From the NCBI RefSeq assembly GCF_002257705.1, contig NZ_LSLK01000065.1, positions 1-64,000 of the forward strand: 64,000 nt of DNA, read 5' to 3'. Below, one piece after another: positions 17,166 through 24,502 of the stretch. Both the position numbers and the translations under genes were made by a program. The DNA comes from Sporomusa silvacetica DSM 10669. Lineage in GTDB: Bacteria > Bacillota > Negativicutes > Sporomusales > Sporomusaceae. Below the pieces are notes generated by a model. It worked only from the letters and a program-made list of their open reading frames with translations. It was not told where the DNA came from and made no database searches. How positions within the stretch are numbered: position 1 is the first letter of the stretch; each line of letters starts with the position of its first letter.

Positions 17166-17954
17166 ATGAATTTAGGCTTAAAAGATAAAGCGATTTTAGT
17201 TATGGCTTCGAGCACTGGCCTTGGTAAAGCGGCTGCCTTGGAATTTAGCAAGGAAGGAGCCAAGGTCATGTTGTTTAGCCATGACGAAACCAAACTGAAA
17301 GTAGCTCAGGCAGAAATCAAGGCTGAAACAGGAAATGAACCGGCATATACAGTGGGAGATATTACGGTTTATGGGGATATTAAAAAAGTCGTGCAAGCTA
17401 CAATTGATGCATTTGGACCGGTATATGCTCTAGTTAATAATTCGGGTGGTCCGCCGGCTGGTAGCTTTGATAGCTTTGCAGACGAAGATTGGCAAAAAGC
17501 ATATGAACTAAATTTGTTAGCATATATTCGTACGATTAGAGAGGTACTGCCATATATGCGTAAAGCTGGAGAAGGACGGATCGTAAACTACACTTCTTCA
17601 TCAGTAAAACAAGTATTGGATAATTTGATTTTGTCAAATACCTTTAGAATGGGTGTAATGGGGTTAACGAAAACTTTATCCCAGGAATTAGGCAAGGATA
17701 GTATCCTGATTAATGTAATGGGACCAGGTAGAATTGGTACAGATCGTATAAAGTACTTAGATTCTGTAAGAGCCAAAAAAGCAGATACAACAGTTGAAGA
17801 TATTTATGAAAATGCGATTAAGGCGATTCCCCTAGGACGTTATGGTGAACCAGAGGAATACGCTAAATTGACAGTATTTTTATGCTCAGCAGCCAATACC
17901 TATATAACTGGACAAACTATGTTAGTTGATGGTGGCTTAACAAAAGCTTTCTGA
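17166..17954 (+). CDS. Atypical short-chain dehydrogenase/reductase (SDR)
   Basis: 262 residues with an SDR Rossmann fold: MASSTGLGKAAA in the nucleotide loop, an LVNNSGGPPAGSF segment at the NAG position, and a C-terminal ITGQTMLVDGGL. Where classical SDRs carry Y-x3-K, it reads SVKQVLDNLILSNTFRMGV, so the catalytic tyrosine and lysine are missing. A known SDR subgroup shows NLxLSNxxR here. It may use other residues or act as a binding partner. RBS AGGAGG before the ATG. Downstream of the DHDPS-like gene and 29 bases before the cupin gene. Confidence 0.85.
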   Translation: MNLGLKDKAILVMASSTGLGKAAALEFSKEGAKVMLFSHDETKLKVAQAEIKAETGNEPAYTVGDITVYGDIKKVVQATIDAFGPVYALVNNSGGPPAGSFDSFADEDWQKAYELNLLAYIRTIREVLPYMRKAGEGRIVNYTSSSVKQVLDNLILSNTFRMGVMGLTKTLSQELGKDSILINVMGPGRIGTDRIKYLDSVRAKKADTTVEDIYENAIKAIPLGRYGEPEEYAKLTVFLCSAANTYITGQTMLVDGGLTKAF

Positions 17955-17983
17955 GTTTGTTGCGTTTTATGGAGGTGATACAG

Positions 17984-18319
17984 TTGGTAATTAATGCAGA
18001 AGAATTTAAGGTAGAACGACGTGATGGTGAAAAAGCGGGTACGATTCATCATTTACTGTCGGCCAGGCAAATGCATGATAAAGGGCGCTTATTTGCTCGG
18101 ATAACATTAGATGCTGGAGCAAAAGTTGCATTGCATAAGCATCATATGGATTTCGAAGTGTTCTACATATTAGCTGGTACAGGACTAGTTGTGGATAATA
18201 ATATAGAAAAGCAAGTAAATGCGGGAGATGTGATTTTTACTGATGATGGTGAAAGTCATTCTATAGAAAATATTGGAGGGAACATTTTGGAATATTTAGC
18301 AATGGTGCTATATGTTTAA
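17984..18319 (+). CDS. Small cupin-domain protein
   Basis: About 111 residues, a single cupin barrel. Motif 1 appears as HKHHMDFEVFYILAGTG with metal-binding His and Glu candidates; motif 2 is AGDVIFTDDGESHSIEN. TTG start at 17984, eight bases after GGAGG; earlier frame codons are unlikely. Last gene of the operon. Cupins in catabolic clusters are often isomerases, dioxygenases or sensors; no specific role can be assigned. Confidence 0.8.
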   Translation: MVINAEEFKVERRDGEKAGTIHHLLSARQMHDKGRLFARITLDAGAKVALHKHHMDFEVFYILAGTGLVVDNNIEKQVNAGDVIFTDDGESHSIENIGGNILEYLAMVLYV

Positions 18320-18355
18320 GACGGATTTTGCAGCTGCGCAATTCTCTTTTTCCAT

Positions 18356-18378
18356 TCCAATAAAGAAGCTTTATTGGA
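18356..18378. terminator. Hairpin after the cupin gene
   Basis: TCCAATAAAG and CTTTATTGGA are perfect arms around AAG. There is no U-run after it, so it may be a processing or stabilising hairpin at the operon end rather than a true terminator. Confidence 0.45.
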
Positions 18379-18500
18379 GTTGGCTAATTGAGATGGAATT
18401 CCAGGCTAAGTTTTTTGACAACATTTTGACAGCATGCTAACCAAAAACAATTAATTGCTTTTAAGGGCAATTAAAAAAGTCATTAACAGAAATCCAGTAA

Positions 18501-18579
18501 AATCAAGGCTTTCAGAGATTTGACTCTGAAGGCTTTTTTATTGTTTGGCAACGAAGTTGGCAACAAAAGAGCCGTTATC
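18501..18579 (+). repeat. att-like terminator unit, left copy
   Basis: AATCAAGGCTTTCAGAG...CTCTGAAGGCTTTTTTATT forms a terminator. It is followed by CAACAAAAGAGCCGTTATC (18561-18579), a 19-base string identical to 24216-24234. The same order of elements appears after the tRNA-Ser relic at 24141, so this is probably a boundary of an integrated segment. The rest of the gap 18320-18745 shows no gene. Confidence 0.65.
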
Positions 18580-18745
18580 TTGTTTTGGTTAGGATACGGC
18601 TTGCATTTTGGTTATTCAAATATTAGAGAAGTAATCGTTTCTGAATGTTTTTGCGACAGGTTCCTTGTATTTCTTACGGTAAGCGCTTAATTTTCTGGGT
18701 GGTTTCTTGATTTTGTGCATGCAATTTATACGCAAAAATATTTAC

Positions 18746-18775
18746 TTGACACATGTTGTTTACCTGGTATACAAT
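18746..18775 (+). promoter_or_regulatory. Promoter and MarR-type operator of the ABM-marR unit
   Basis: TTGACA (18746-18751), an 18-base spacer, TACAAT (18770-18775). A near-perfect palindrome TTGTTTACC-T-GGTATACAA (18756-18774) covers the spacer and most of the -10. A further GTTTACC half-site is at 18791. The same palindrome in perfect form follows the marR gene (19762-19786). Confidence 0.75.
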
Positions 18776-18849
18776 ATAAACAAACCTAGAGTTTACCAAT
18801 TAATTTGGAGTACAGGTTATACTAAAAATGAATAAAAAGGAGGATGAAG

Positions 18850-19170
18850 ATGATCGTATTGACAGCGGTGATTCAGGCGAAACCGGGGAAGGAACAGGAA
18901 TTAAAAAATCTTCTCATGTCGTTGTTTCCCATGGTAAGCCAAGAGGTAGGAGTAATTGAATATAAATTACACTCTGCTCAGTCCGTTCCGGGAAAATTTT
19001 TCTTTTATGAAAAATATAGAGACCAGCAGACGTTAGACCAGCACTCGAATACTCCATACCTACAGGATGTATTCAGCAAAATGGATGGTTTGATTAGTGA
19101 AAAGCTCCAAGTGGAGCTTTTCGAAGAAGTGGTTTCCATTGCTGAGCTGAGAGAGAATGATTTATCTTAA
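18850..19170 (+). CDS. ABM-family quinol monooxygenase-like protein
   Basis: 106 residues of the antibiotic biosynthesis monooxygenase (dimeric ferredoxin-like) fold: LTAVIQAKPGKEQEL, then the EVGVIEYKLHSA strand and FFFYEKYRDQQTLDQHSNTPY. YgiN-like members oxidise quinols or detoxify quinones without a cofactor. ATG 18850 preferred over 18844 from the AAGGAGG position. Under the MarR-type operator with marR next, it looks like part of a redox-stress unit. Confidence 0.85.
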   Translation: MIVLTAVIQAKPGKEQELKNLLMSLFPMVSQEVGVIEYKLHSAQSVPGKFFFYEKYRDQQTLDQHSNTPYLQDVFSKMDGLISEKLQVELFEEVVSIAELRENDLS

Positions 19171-19292
19171 CAGTGATTTTACACAACGTCCCCAAATCGT
19201 TATATGCGGTAAAATGAGTCGAGAGAAGCGTATGATTGATAATGACGAAAAACGGTCTCAATCCTTACACAGAGAGAAAGATGGAGGTTACA

Positions 19293-19751
19293 ATGCACAG
19301 CCAAAGCAAAACTGTTCACGAAATTATGATACGCATTATTAATAAAGTGTCTTCTCTTATGGCGGAGCCGCGCGATTTTGGAATTGATGAGTTGTTACAC
19401 AACTCTGAAATTCACATGGTGGACATGATCGGCAGAAACCCGGGAATTAACGTTACGGAGATTGCTCAAAAACTTGGCATAACTAAAGGAGCTATTCCGA
19501 AGATTATACGTAAGCTGATTCAAAAAGGCTTGATCTACCGATATCAGTCAAAAGATAATAAAAGGATTGGCCAATTTGAATTAACCGCTAAAGGTCAGAT
19601 TGCTTTTCAGCAGCATATCGAATTTCACCGGAATTTCGATAATATTATTATCCAAACATTCGATTCGGTAAGTGAAGAGAAATTACATTTTTTGAACGAA
19701 ATTATGTCTGAGGTTGAGCAGCATATTGATAAAATAAGGCAAAGCAAATAA
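19293..19751 (+). CDS. MarR-family transcriptional regulator
   Basis: 152 residues with a winged helix: NPGINVTEIAQKLGITKGAIPKIIRKLIQKGLI then the wing YRYQSKDNKRIGQFELTA. Start at ATG 19293 with GGAGG five bases upstream; longer frames are unlikely. GTTTACC-N-GGTAAAC palindromes at the upstream promoter (18756-18774) and downstream of the gene (19762-19786) fit autoregulation and control of the flavin reductase. The inducer is probably a quinone or electrophile (inference from neighbours). Confidence 0.88.
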   Translation: MHSQSKTVHEIMIRIINKVSSLMAEPRDFGIDELLHNSEIHMVDMIGRNPGINVTEIAQKLGITKGAIPKIIRKLIQKGLIYRYQSKDNKRIGQFELTAKGQIAFQQHIEFHRNFDNIIIQTFDSVSEEKLHFLNEIMSEVEQHIDKIRQSK

Positions 19752-19761
19752 AAATTTTACG

Positions 19762-19786
19762 CAAGTGTTTACCAGGTAAACACTTG
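19762..19786. promoter_or_regulatory. Perfect MarR-type operator
   Basis: CAAGTGTTTACC-A-GGTAAACACTTG, perfect 12-bp arms around one base, between marR and the flavin reductase gene. It matches the imperfect palindrome at 18756-18774 through GTTTACC-N-GGTA. Confidence 0.8.
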
Positions 19787-19850
19787 TGCGGAATGTAAAT
19801 AAAAATCTTGTGTTGCTACCCGGTCGGATGGAATAAAGGAGAGATAAAAA

Positions 19851-20486
19851 ATGAAAGTAGTTGCAATTAATGGTAGTCCTCGAAAAGAAGGCAATACGTA
19901 TCACGCACTTAGTGTGATCGGCGAGCAAGTGAATCAGGCAGGCATTGATTTTGAAATAATTCATATAGGGAACAAGATAGTTCGTGGATGTACTGCTTGT
20001 ATGGGATGTAAAAGAAATAAAAATCAAAAATGTGTGATTACTACCGATGAAGTAAATAACTGGATTCAAAAAATGAAAGAAGCGGATGGAATTTTGATTG
20101 GATCACCGGTGCATTTTGCTGGAATTGCTGGAACAATGAAAGCATTTTTGGACAGAGTTTTTGAAGTTGCTAGTGTTAACAATTTTATGTTTCGCAATAA
20201 AGTAGGTGCAGCGGTTGTTGCAGTCAGGCGTTCAGGGGGAGTATTTACCTTTGATGCCTTAAATCACTATCTTATGTATTCCGAAATGATTATTTCAAGT
20301 TCGAATTATTGGAACGTAACGCATGGATTGGAGCAGGGAGAAGCCTCGCAGGATGGAGAAGGAAACCAAATCATGCGGGTATTGGGAAAAAATATGGCCT
20401 GGCTGTTAAAAGTATTGGCTGCTGGGAAAGATTCCGTGGATCCTGTAGTAATGGAAGAAAAGGAAGTTACTAATTTTATCCGCTAA
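19851..20486 (+). CDS. NADPH-dependent FMN reductase / iron-sulfur flavoprotein-like
   Basis: 211 residues with a flavodoxin-like fold: INGSPRKEGNTYHAL binds FMN phosphate, GSPVHFAGIAGTMKAFLDR is the second flavin loop. The cysteines in GCTACMGCKRNKNQKC match the compact cluster of clostridial/archaeal iron-sulfur flavoproteins (Isf), so it may hold a 4Fe-4S cluster as well. Good RBS (AAAGGAGAG). Probably reduces quinones, azo or nitro compounds and is controlled by the adjacent MarR. Confidence 0.87.
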   Translation: MKVVAINGSPRKEGNTYHALSVIGEQVNQAGIDFEIIHIGNKIVRGCTACMGCKRNKNQKCVITTDEVNNWIQKMKEADGILIGSPVHFAGIAGTMKAFLDRVFEVASVNNFMFRNKVGAAVVAVRRSGGVFTFDALNHYLMYSEMIISSSNYWNVTHGLEQGEASQDGEGNQIMRVLGKNMAWLLKVLAAGKDSVDPVVMEEKEVTNFIR

Positions 20487-20572
20487 CATGCAGCCAGGTA
20501 TGCAGTAATAATAGATAAAATTGGCTGCATGGAGGAATAAACCGTTACTATAATTGGAAAGGAGGAGCTGTT

Positions 20573-21376
20573 ATGCTATTACAGGATATCCAGGAAAAAG
20601 TCAACGATTTCGTTTTAACCAACCCGAAAAATATAGTGGAAAATCCGGAAATGATTTCGACTCCGCCCACTTCCTCTGACAGGATGCAGATCTGGGAGTT
20701 GCCGTTGATCGGGGTTGCCAGCGCTACCGATGCATTATGGGAAACATTTAAACAGCCGGATATTATCGGACTTCACCACATGAATCCTACCGAATGGCTA
20801 TCAGGTGCCAAGTCTGTCATTGTCTACTTTCTACCGTATACACAAAGAATTCGCGAGGCGAACCGGATTCAAGGAGTAACGGCCACAGAATGGCTTTATG
20901 GGCGATGGGAAGGGGAGATGTTCAATATGGCTTTACGCCAGTTTATTGTCGAACTGGTTGAAAAAGCTGGGCATCATGCGCTGGCACCTCTTCTGGATGA
21001 ACGCTTTGCAATAGTCAATTTACGCAGTAATTGGTCGGAGCGGCACGCTGCATTTGTTGCAGGCCTCGGTACCTTTAGCTTGAGTCGGTCGTTAATTACC
21101 AAACTGGGTTCAGCTGGCCGGTGTGGCAGCGTGATTGTGGATTTTCATTTAGAACCCACACAACGGGCGTACACAGAAGTTGATGAATATTGTTCACACT
21201 GCGGGGCTTGTATCAAGCGTTGCCCGCCGCAGGCCATTGATAAGGCCGGTAAGGATAATCAAATTTGCATGGCATATATAGGAAGAGAGAAAGAAATATA
21301 TGTTCCTCGCTACGGATGTGCCAAATGCCAGACGCGGGTTCCCTGTGAAAATAAAATTCCGGTTAGACGAGGATAG
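20573..21376 (+). CDS. Epoxyqueuosine reductase-like iron-sulfur protein
   Basis: 267 residues. The N-terminal part resembles the cobalamin-binding region of QueG-like proteins (GAKSVIVYFLPY). Residues about 205-255 hold a 4Fe-4S ferredoxin motif CSHCGACIKRC and a second set of cysteines, C-x2-C...C, in YGCAKCQTRVPCENKIP. Shorter than QueG (about 380), it fits the anaerobic QueG-like/reductive-dehalogenase-related family of unknown substrate. RBS AAAGGAGGAG. In a redox island with flavin reductase and SDRs. Confidence 0.75.
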   Translation: MLLQDIQEKVNDFVLTNPKNIVENPEMISTPPTSSDRMQIWELPLIGVASATDALWETFKQPDIIGLHHMNPTEWLSGAKSVIVYFLPYTQRIREANRIQGVTATEWLYGRWEGEMFNMALRQFIVELVEKAGHHALAPLLDERFAIVNLRSNWSERHAAFVAGLGTFSLSRSLITKLGSAGRCGSVIVDFHLEPTQRAYTEVDEYCSHCGACIKRCPPQAIDKAGKDNQICMAYIGREKEIYVPRYGCAKCQTRVPCENKIPVRRG

Positions 21377-21532
21377 ACCTATATATTTCTGGAAGCTCTA
21401 TCTGCTATAGCTTTGTTAGCCATTTTGGTGTCTTAGGTAACCTAGTACATACACTGAGTTTATCTAGAGCTTTTGGAGTAAGCTTACTCATCGTTAGTGT
21501 ATATCTCATACAAACGAATTAGTTAAGCTTGG

Positions 21533-21721
21533 ATGATGTATAACGGAGCAAAAGAGACAATTGTTGAGGTCGCTAGTAATAGTAGAAATGGTAGAAGATT
21601 GTACGATATAGGCCGCGTAATCGACATCGAATATTGTCTGCAATGGGACGTTGTAAATGTCATACCTCAGTATAATGAGGGAAAAATTACTTTGGTGAAA
21701 GACGCAAGAAGTAACCAGTGA
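21533..21721 (+). CDS. Small hypothetical protein (doubtful)
   Basis: 62 residues, MMYNGAKETIVEV...LVKDARSNQ, in the 405-base gap between the iron-sulfur protein and an SDR gene. The ribosome binding site is poor and there is no recognised domain. It may be chance. Confidence 0.25.
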   Translation: MMYNGAKETIVEVASNSRNGRRLYDIGRVIDIEYCLQWDVVNVIPQYNEGKITLVKDARSNQ

Positions 21722-21781
21722 TTTGCAGTGAGATATAATGAATAACTTCTTTATTTCAATTTTTAGGAGGATGATGAACAA

Positions 21782-22537
21782 ATGACTCAAGTTAAAGAGA
21801 AAAAACTTACTGGAAAAGTGGCTTTGGTGACGGGATCTTCCCGGGGTATTGGTAAAACTATCGCAGAAGAGCTAGCGCTAAATGGAGCAAAAGTTGTGAT
21901 CAATTATGCCGGAAATTCAGAAAAAGCAGCTGATGTCGTTGCCGGAATAAAATCACATGAAGGAGAAGCAATGGCAGTTCAGGCGGACATCAGCCGGGTC
22001 AGTGAGGTGGAACGCCTGTTTCAAAGCGTGGTAGAAGCCTATGGGGAAATTGATATATTGGTCAATAATGCTGGAATTATGATTACTAAACCGATTGCAA
22101 CTATAACCGAAGAGGACTTTGATAAAAGTTTTGCTATCAACGTAAAAGGAACTTACTTTGCTTGCCAGCAAGCGGATAAGCATATGCCAAATAACGGGCG
22201 GATCATCAATTTTTCCACCTCGGTAGCCGGTGTGATGTTTCCGGCATACAGCGTATATGCTGGGACAAAGGGAGCCGTTGAGCAGTTTACACGTCAATTG
22301 GCAAAAGAATTCGGACCTAAGGGGATTACGATAAATGCGGTTGCTCCTGGGCCAGTTAATACTGAACTGTTTAGTGTGGGAAAAACAAAAGAACAAATTG
22401 AGGCTCTCAGCAAATTGAACGCATTTGGTCGCTTGGGAGAAACAGCAGATATTGCCAAAATTGTATTGTTTTTAGCAAGTGAGGAGGCGCAATGGATAAC
22501 AGGGCAGACGATTCGGATTAATGGCGGATTTATCTAA
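21782..22537 (+). CDS. Short-chain dehydrogenase/reductase (classical SDR)
   Basis: 251 residues with all SDR landmarks: TGSSRGIGKTIA, NNAGIMITKP, the catalytic serine in NFSTSVAG, Y-x3-K in YSVYAGTKGAVE and ITGQTIRINGG at the end. Similar to FabG-type 3-oxoacyl or carbonyl reductases, NADP-preferring by the N-Y-A after the second strand. RBS TTAGGAGGATG. Part of the redox segment. Confidence 0.88.
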   Translation: MTQVKEKKLTGKVALVTGSSRGIGKTIAEELALNGAKVVINYAGNSEKAADVVAGIKSHEGEAMAVQADISRVSEVERLFQSVVEAYGEIDILVNNAGIMITKPIATITEEDFDKSFAINVKGTYFACQQADKHMPNNGRIINFSTSVAGVMFPAYSVYAGTKGAVEQFTRQLAKEFGPKGITINAVAPGPVNTELFSVGKTKEQIEALSKLNAFGRLGETADIAKIVLFLASEEAQWITGQTIRINGGFI

Positions 22538-22617
22538 GTGTGTGCTCGGATGGCTGCGATTAATTTTAAAAACATTTATTAATCGAAATGAATCTTTAAG
22601 GAAAGAGGGATGAGGCG

Positions 22618-22972
22618 ATGAAGAGAATAAATGAGGTTGTATTAACCGGTGCCAGCTAGGTAATCTTTGCGCACGCACAGTGGCGGCAGCTGCTCATACA
22701 GTGTACGCAGCATGCGTGATATTACAGGCCGCAACGCTACGCGCGCCCAAGAATTGCTCGATTATGCTGCAGCTAATAAGCTCGATATACGAATACTCGA
22801 AATGGATATCCTTTCACAGCAGTCGGTGGATAGTGCTGTCCAAACAATTATAACAAAGGAAGGCCATCTTGATGTCGTAATACACAATGCGGGGCACTTG
22901 GTTGTTGGTGACACAGAAGCGTTTACTCCCGAAGAAATCATGGTGTTCACAAATTTAAAATTTAAGCAATAA
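22618..22972 (+). pseudogene. Degraded SDR gene
   Basis: The frame from ATG 22618 reads MKRINEVVLTGAS and then hits TAG at 22657. Later shifted frames read NLCARTVAAAAHTVYA, SMRDITGRNATRAQELLDYA, and LDVVIHNAGHLVVGDTEAFTPEE, all SDR features. The protein would stop less than halfway through the fold. A frameshifted, truncated relative of the intact SDR upstream. Confidence 0.8.
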
Positions 22973-23197
22973 TATGTTTTGATTGTTGGAATAGCCGGGT
23001 TGAGAGAGTTTGTTGCATATGTATGGAGTTTACAAACAGTACTGAAGATTAGTATGGCAAGTAATTAGAATGTAGTACTCTCAATGTAGTTAACAGGCAG
23101 GATTGGAAATGAATATTTGCTTGTATGACATGCAGCGGCAAAGAAGATTGCATCAAAAAGATCTTTGTAAACTGAAAGCTTGTGGGAGGTTACTACT

Positions 23198-24132
23198 TTG
23201 AAAATTAAATCTGTACGTTTAAGTATGTTTTTTATTTGTCTTGTTATTTTATTGCAGGTGTCTTCAGGTTGTTCTGCTAGTCCGCAAAAAGCCGCACCAT
23301 TAGAAGTTGGAGCGGGTATGTTTACGATGCAGGAAGCTACTGGAGCAAATGCCAATGATCTTAATGTTTTTTATTATTGTCCTGCCGGGTGGACACCAGA
23401 TAAACCAGTTGTTCTTGTACAGCATGGTTTTCAACGTAATGCTCAAGAGTATCGTGACGGTTGGATAAAGTTTGCCGAACAGTATGATTTGCTTGTAATA
23501 TGTCCTGAGTTTTCCGAAGGGAAATATCCAGGTGTGCGTTACTATAATACCGGAAATATATCAGATCGTGATGATGAACCAGGACGCTTACAACCAAAAG
23601 ATAAATGGGTGTTTCCGGTGATTCAACACGTGATTCGCGAAGTGAAACTGCGGTTTGGAGCTATAGGCAATTTTACACTGTTTGGACATTCGGCAGGGGC
23701 TCAATTTGTTCATCGTTACATGTTTTTTTCAGATGAAGCACAAGTTTCTCAAATTATTGTAGCGAATGCGGGATGGTATATACTATGCCGGATACAAATA
23801 TTGATTTTCCTTATGGGATCAAAAACATGTCATTGAGCAAAGATGAGCTGGCGAAGGCTTTTGCAAAGCCCGTGATTATTTTGTTAGGCGAAAAGGATAA
23901 TGAGCCCAATCATAAAATTCTCCGCCATACTCAATTGGCTGATGCACAAGGATTAAATCGTTTTGATCGTGGAAATAAATTTTTTTATGAAGCAAAAGCG
24001 AAGGCTTTAGAATTAGGTGTGACCTTTAATTGGAATTTGATTACCGTGCCGGGGGTTGGGCATGATGATTTAGGAATGGCGGCAGCGGCAGCAAAATTAA
24101 TTGCTGAAAGTTCGAAACCAAGTATACTGTAA
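23198..24132 (+). pseudogene. Lipoprotein alpha/beta hydrolase, split by a 2-base frameshift
   Basis: From TTG 23198 (GGGAGG eight bases before), a lipoprotein signal with lipobox Cys25 (QVSSGC), then an alpha/beta hydrolase fold: KPVVLVQHGFQRNAQEYRD oxyanion region, nucleophile elbow FGHSAGAQF, and in another frame IILLGEKDNEPN and VPGVGHDDLG with the catalytic His. The frame breaks at TATATA (23777-23782): dropping one TA unit joins both parts into a 310-residue protein. This is either a recent microsatellite mutation, phase variation or a sequencing error. Confidence 0.8.
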
Positions 24133-24140
24133 CAGAGTAC

Positions 24141-24234
24141 GTGGGTTTAAATCCCACCCTCTCCGCCAGAAATCAACGCTTTCAGTTTTCATCTGAAGGC
24201 TTTTTTATTTCGTGTCAACAAAAGAGCCGTTATC
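24141..24234 (+). repeat. tRNA-Ser 3' fragment with terminator, right att-like copy
   Basis: T arm GTGGG-TTTAAAT-CCCAC (24141-24157) and CCTCTCC-G-CCA to 24168, then the AATCAACGCTTTCAG...CTGAAGGCTTTTTTATTT terminator (24171-24209) and the 19-base string CAACAAAAGAGCCGTTATC (24216-24234) shared with 18561-18579. Only the last third of a tRNA is present, as at an attR site. Confidence 0.7.
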
Positions 24235-24502
24235 CAAGTGGATGAAACAATTAAGTCAGTTCTGACTATAATGTCAATTTTGGTAGGCTTAGCAATAAGG
24301 TGTTAAAGTATGTGATATTTTTATGGACGAATCTCTCAAAAAATACTATAATTTTACTTAAATAAAATATAACAGACGGCAGATGCAAGCGTGAGTATTT
24401 TATAAGCAAGCATTGCCGGGTGTATTTTGATAAACTAGCAACGATGCTGGGCATATGCCTGGCTTTTTTTTATGATTTGTATGCCGAAAGGGTGGCGCTA
24501 GT
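24235..24502. other. Gap before the GGDEF-EAL gene
   Basis: No gene seen. It contains a TATAAT-like -10 near 24345 and a hairpin GGGCATATGCC followed by a T8 run (about 24448-24472), which would act as a terminator or leader attenuator for the next gene. Confidence 0.4.
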
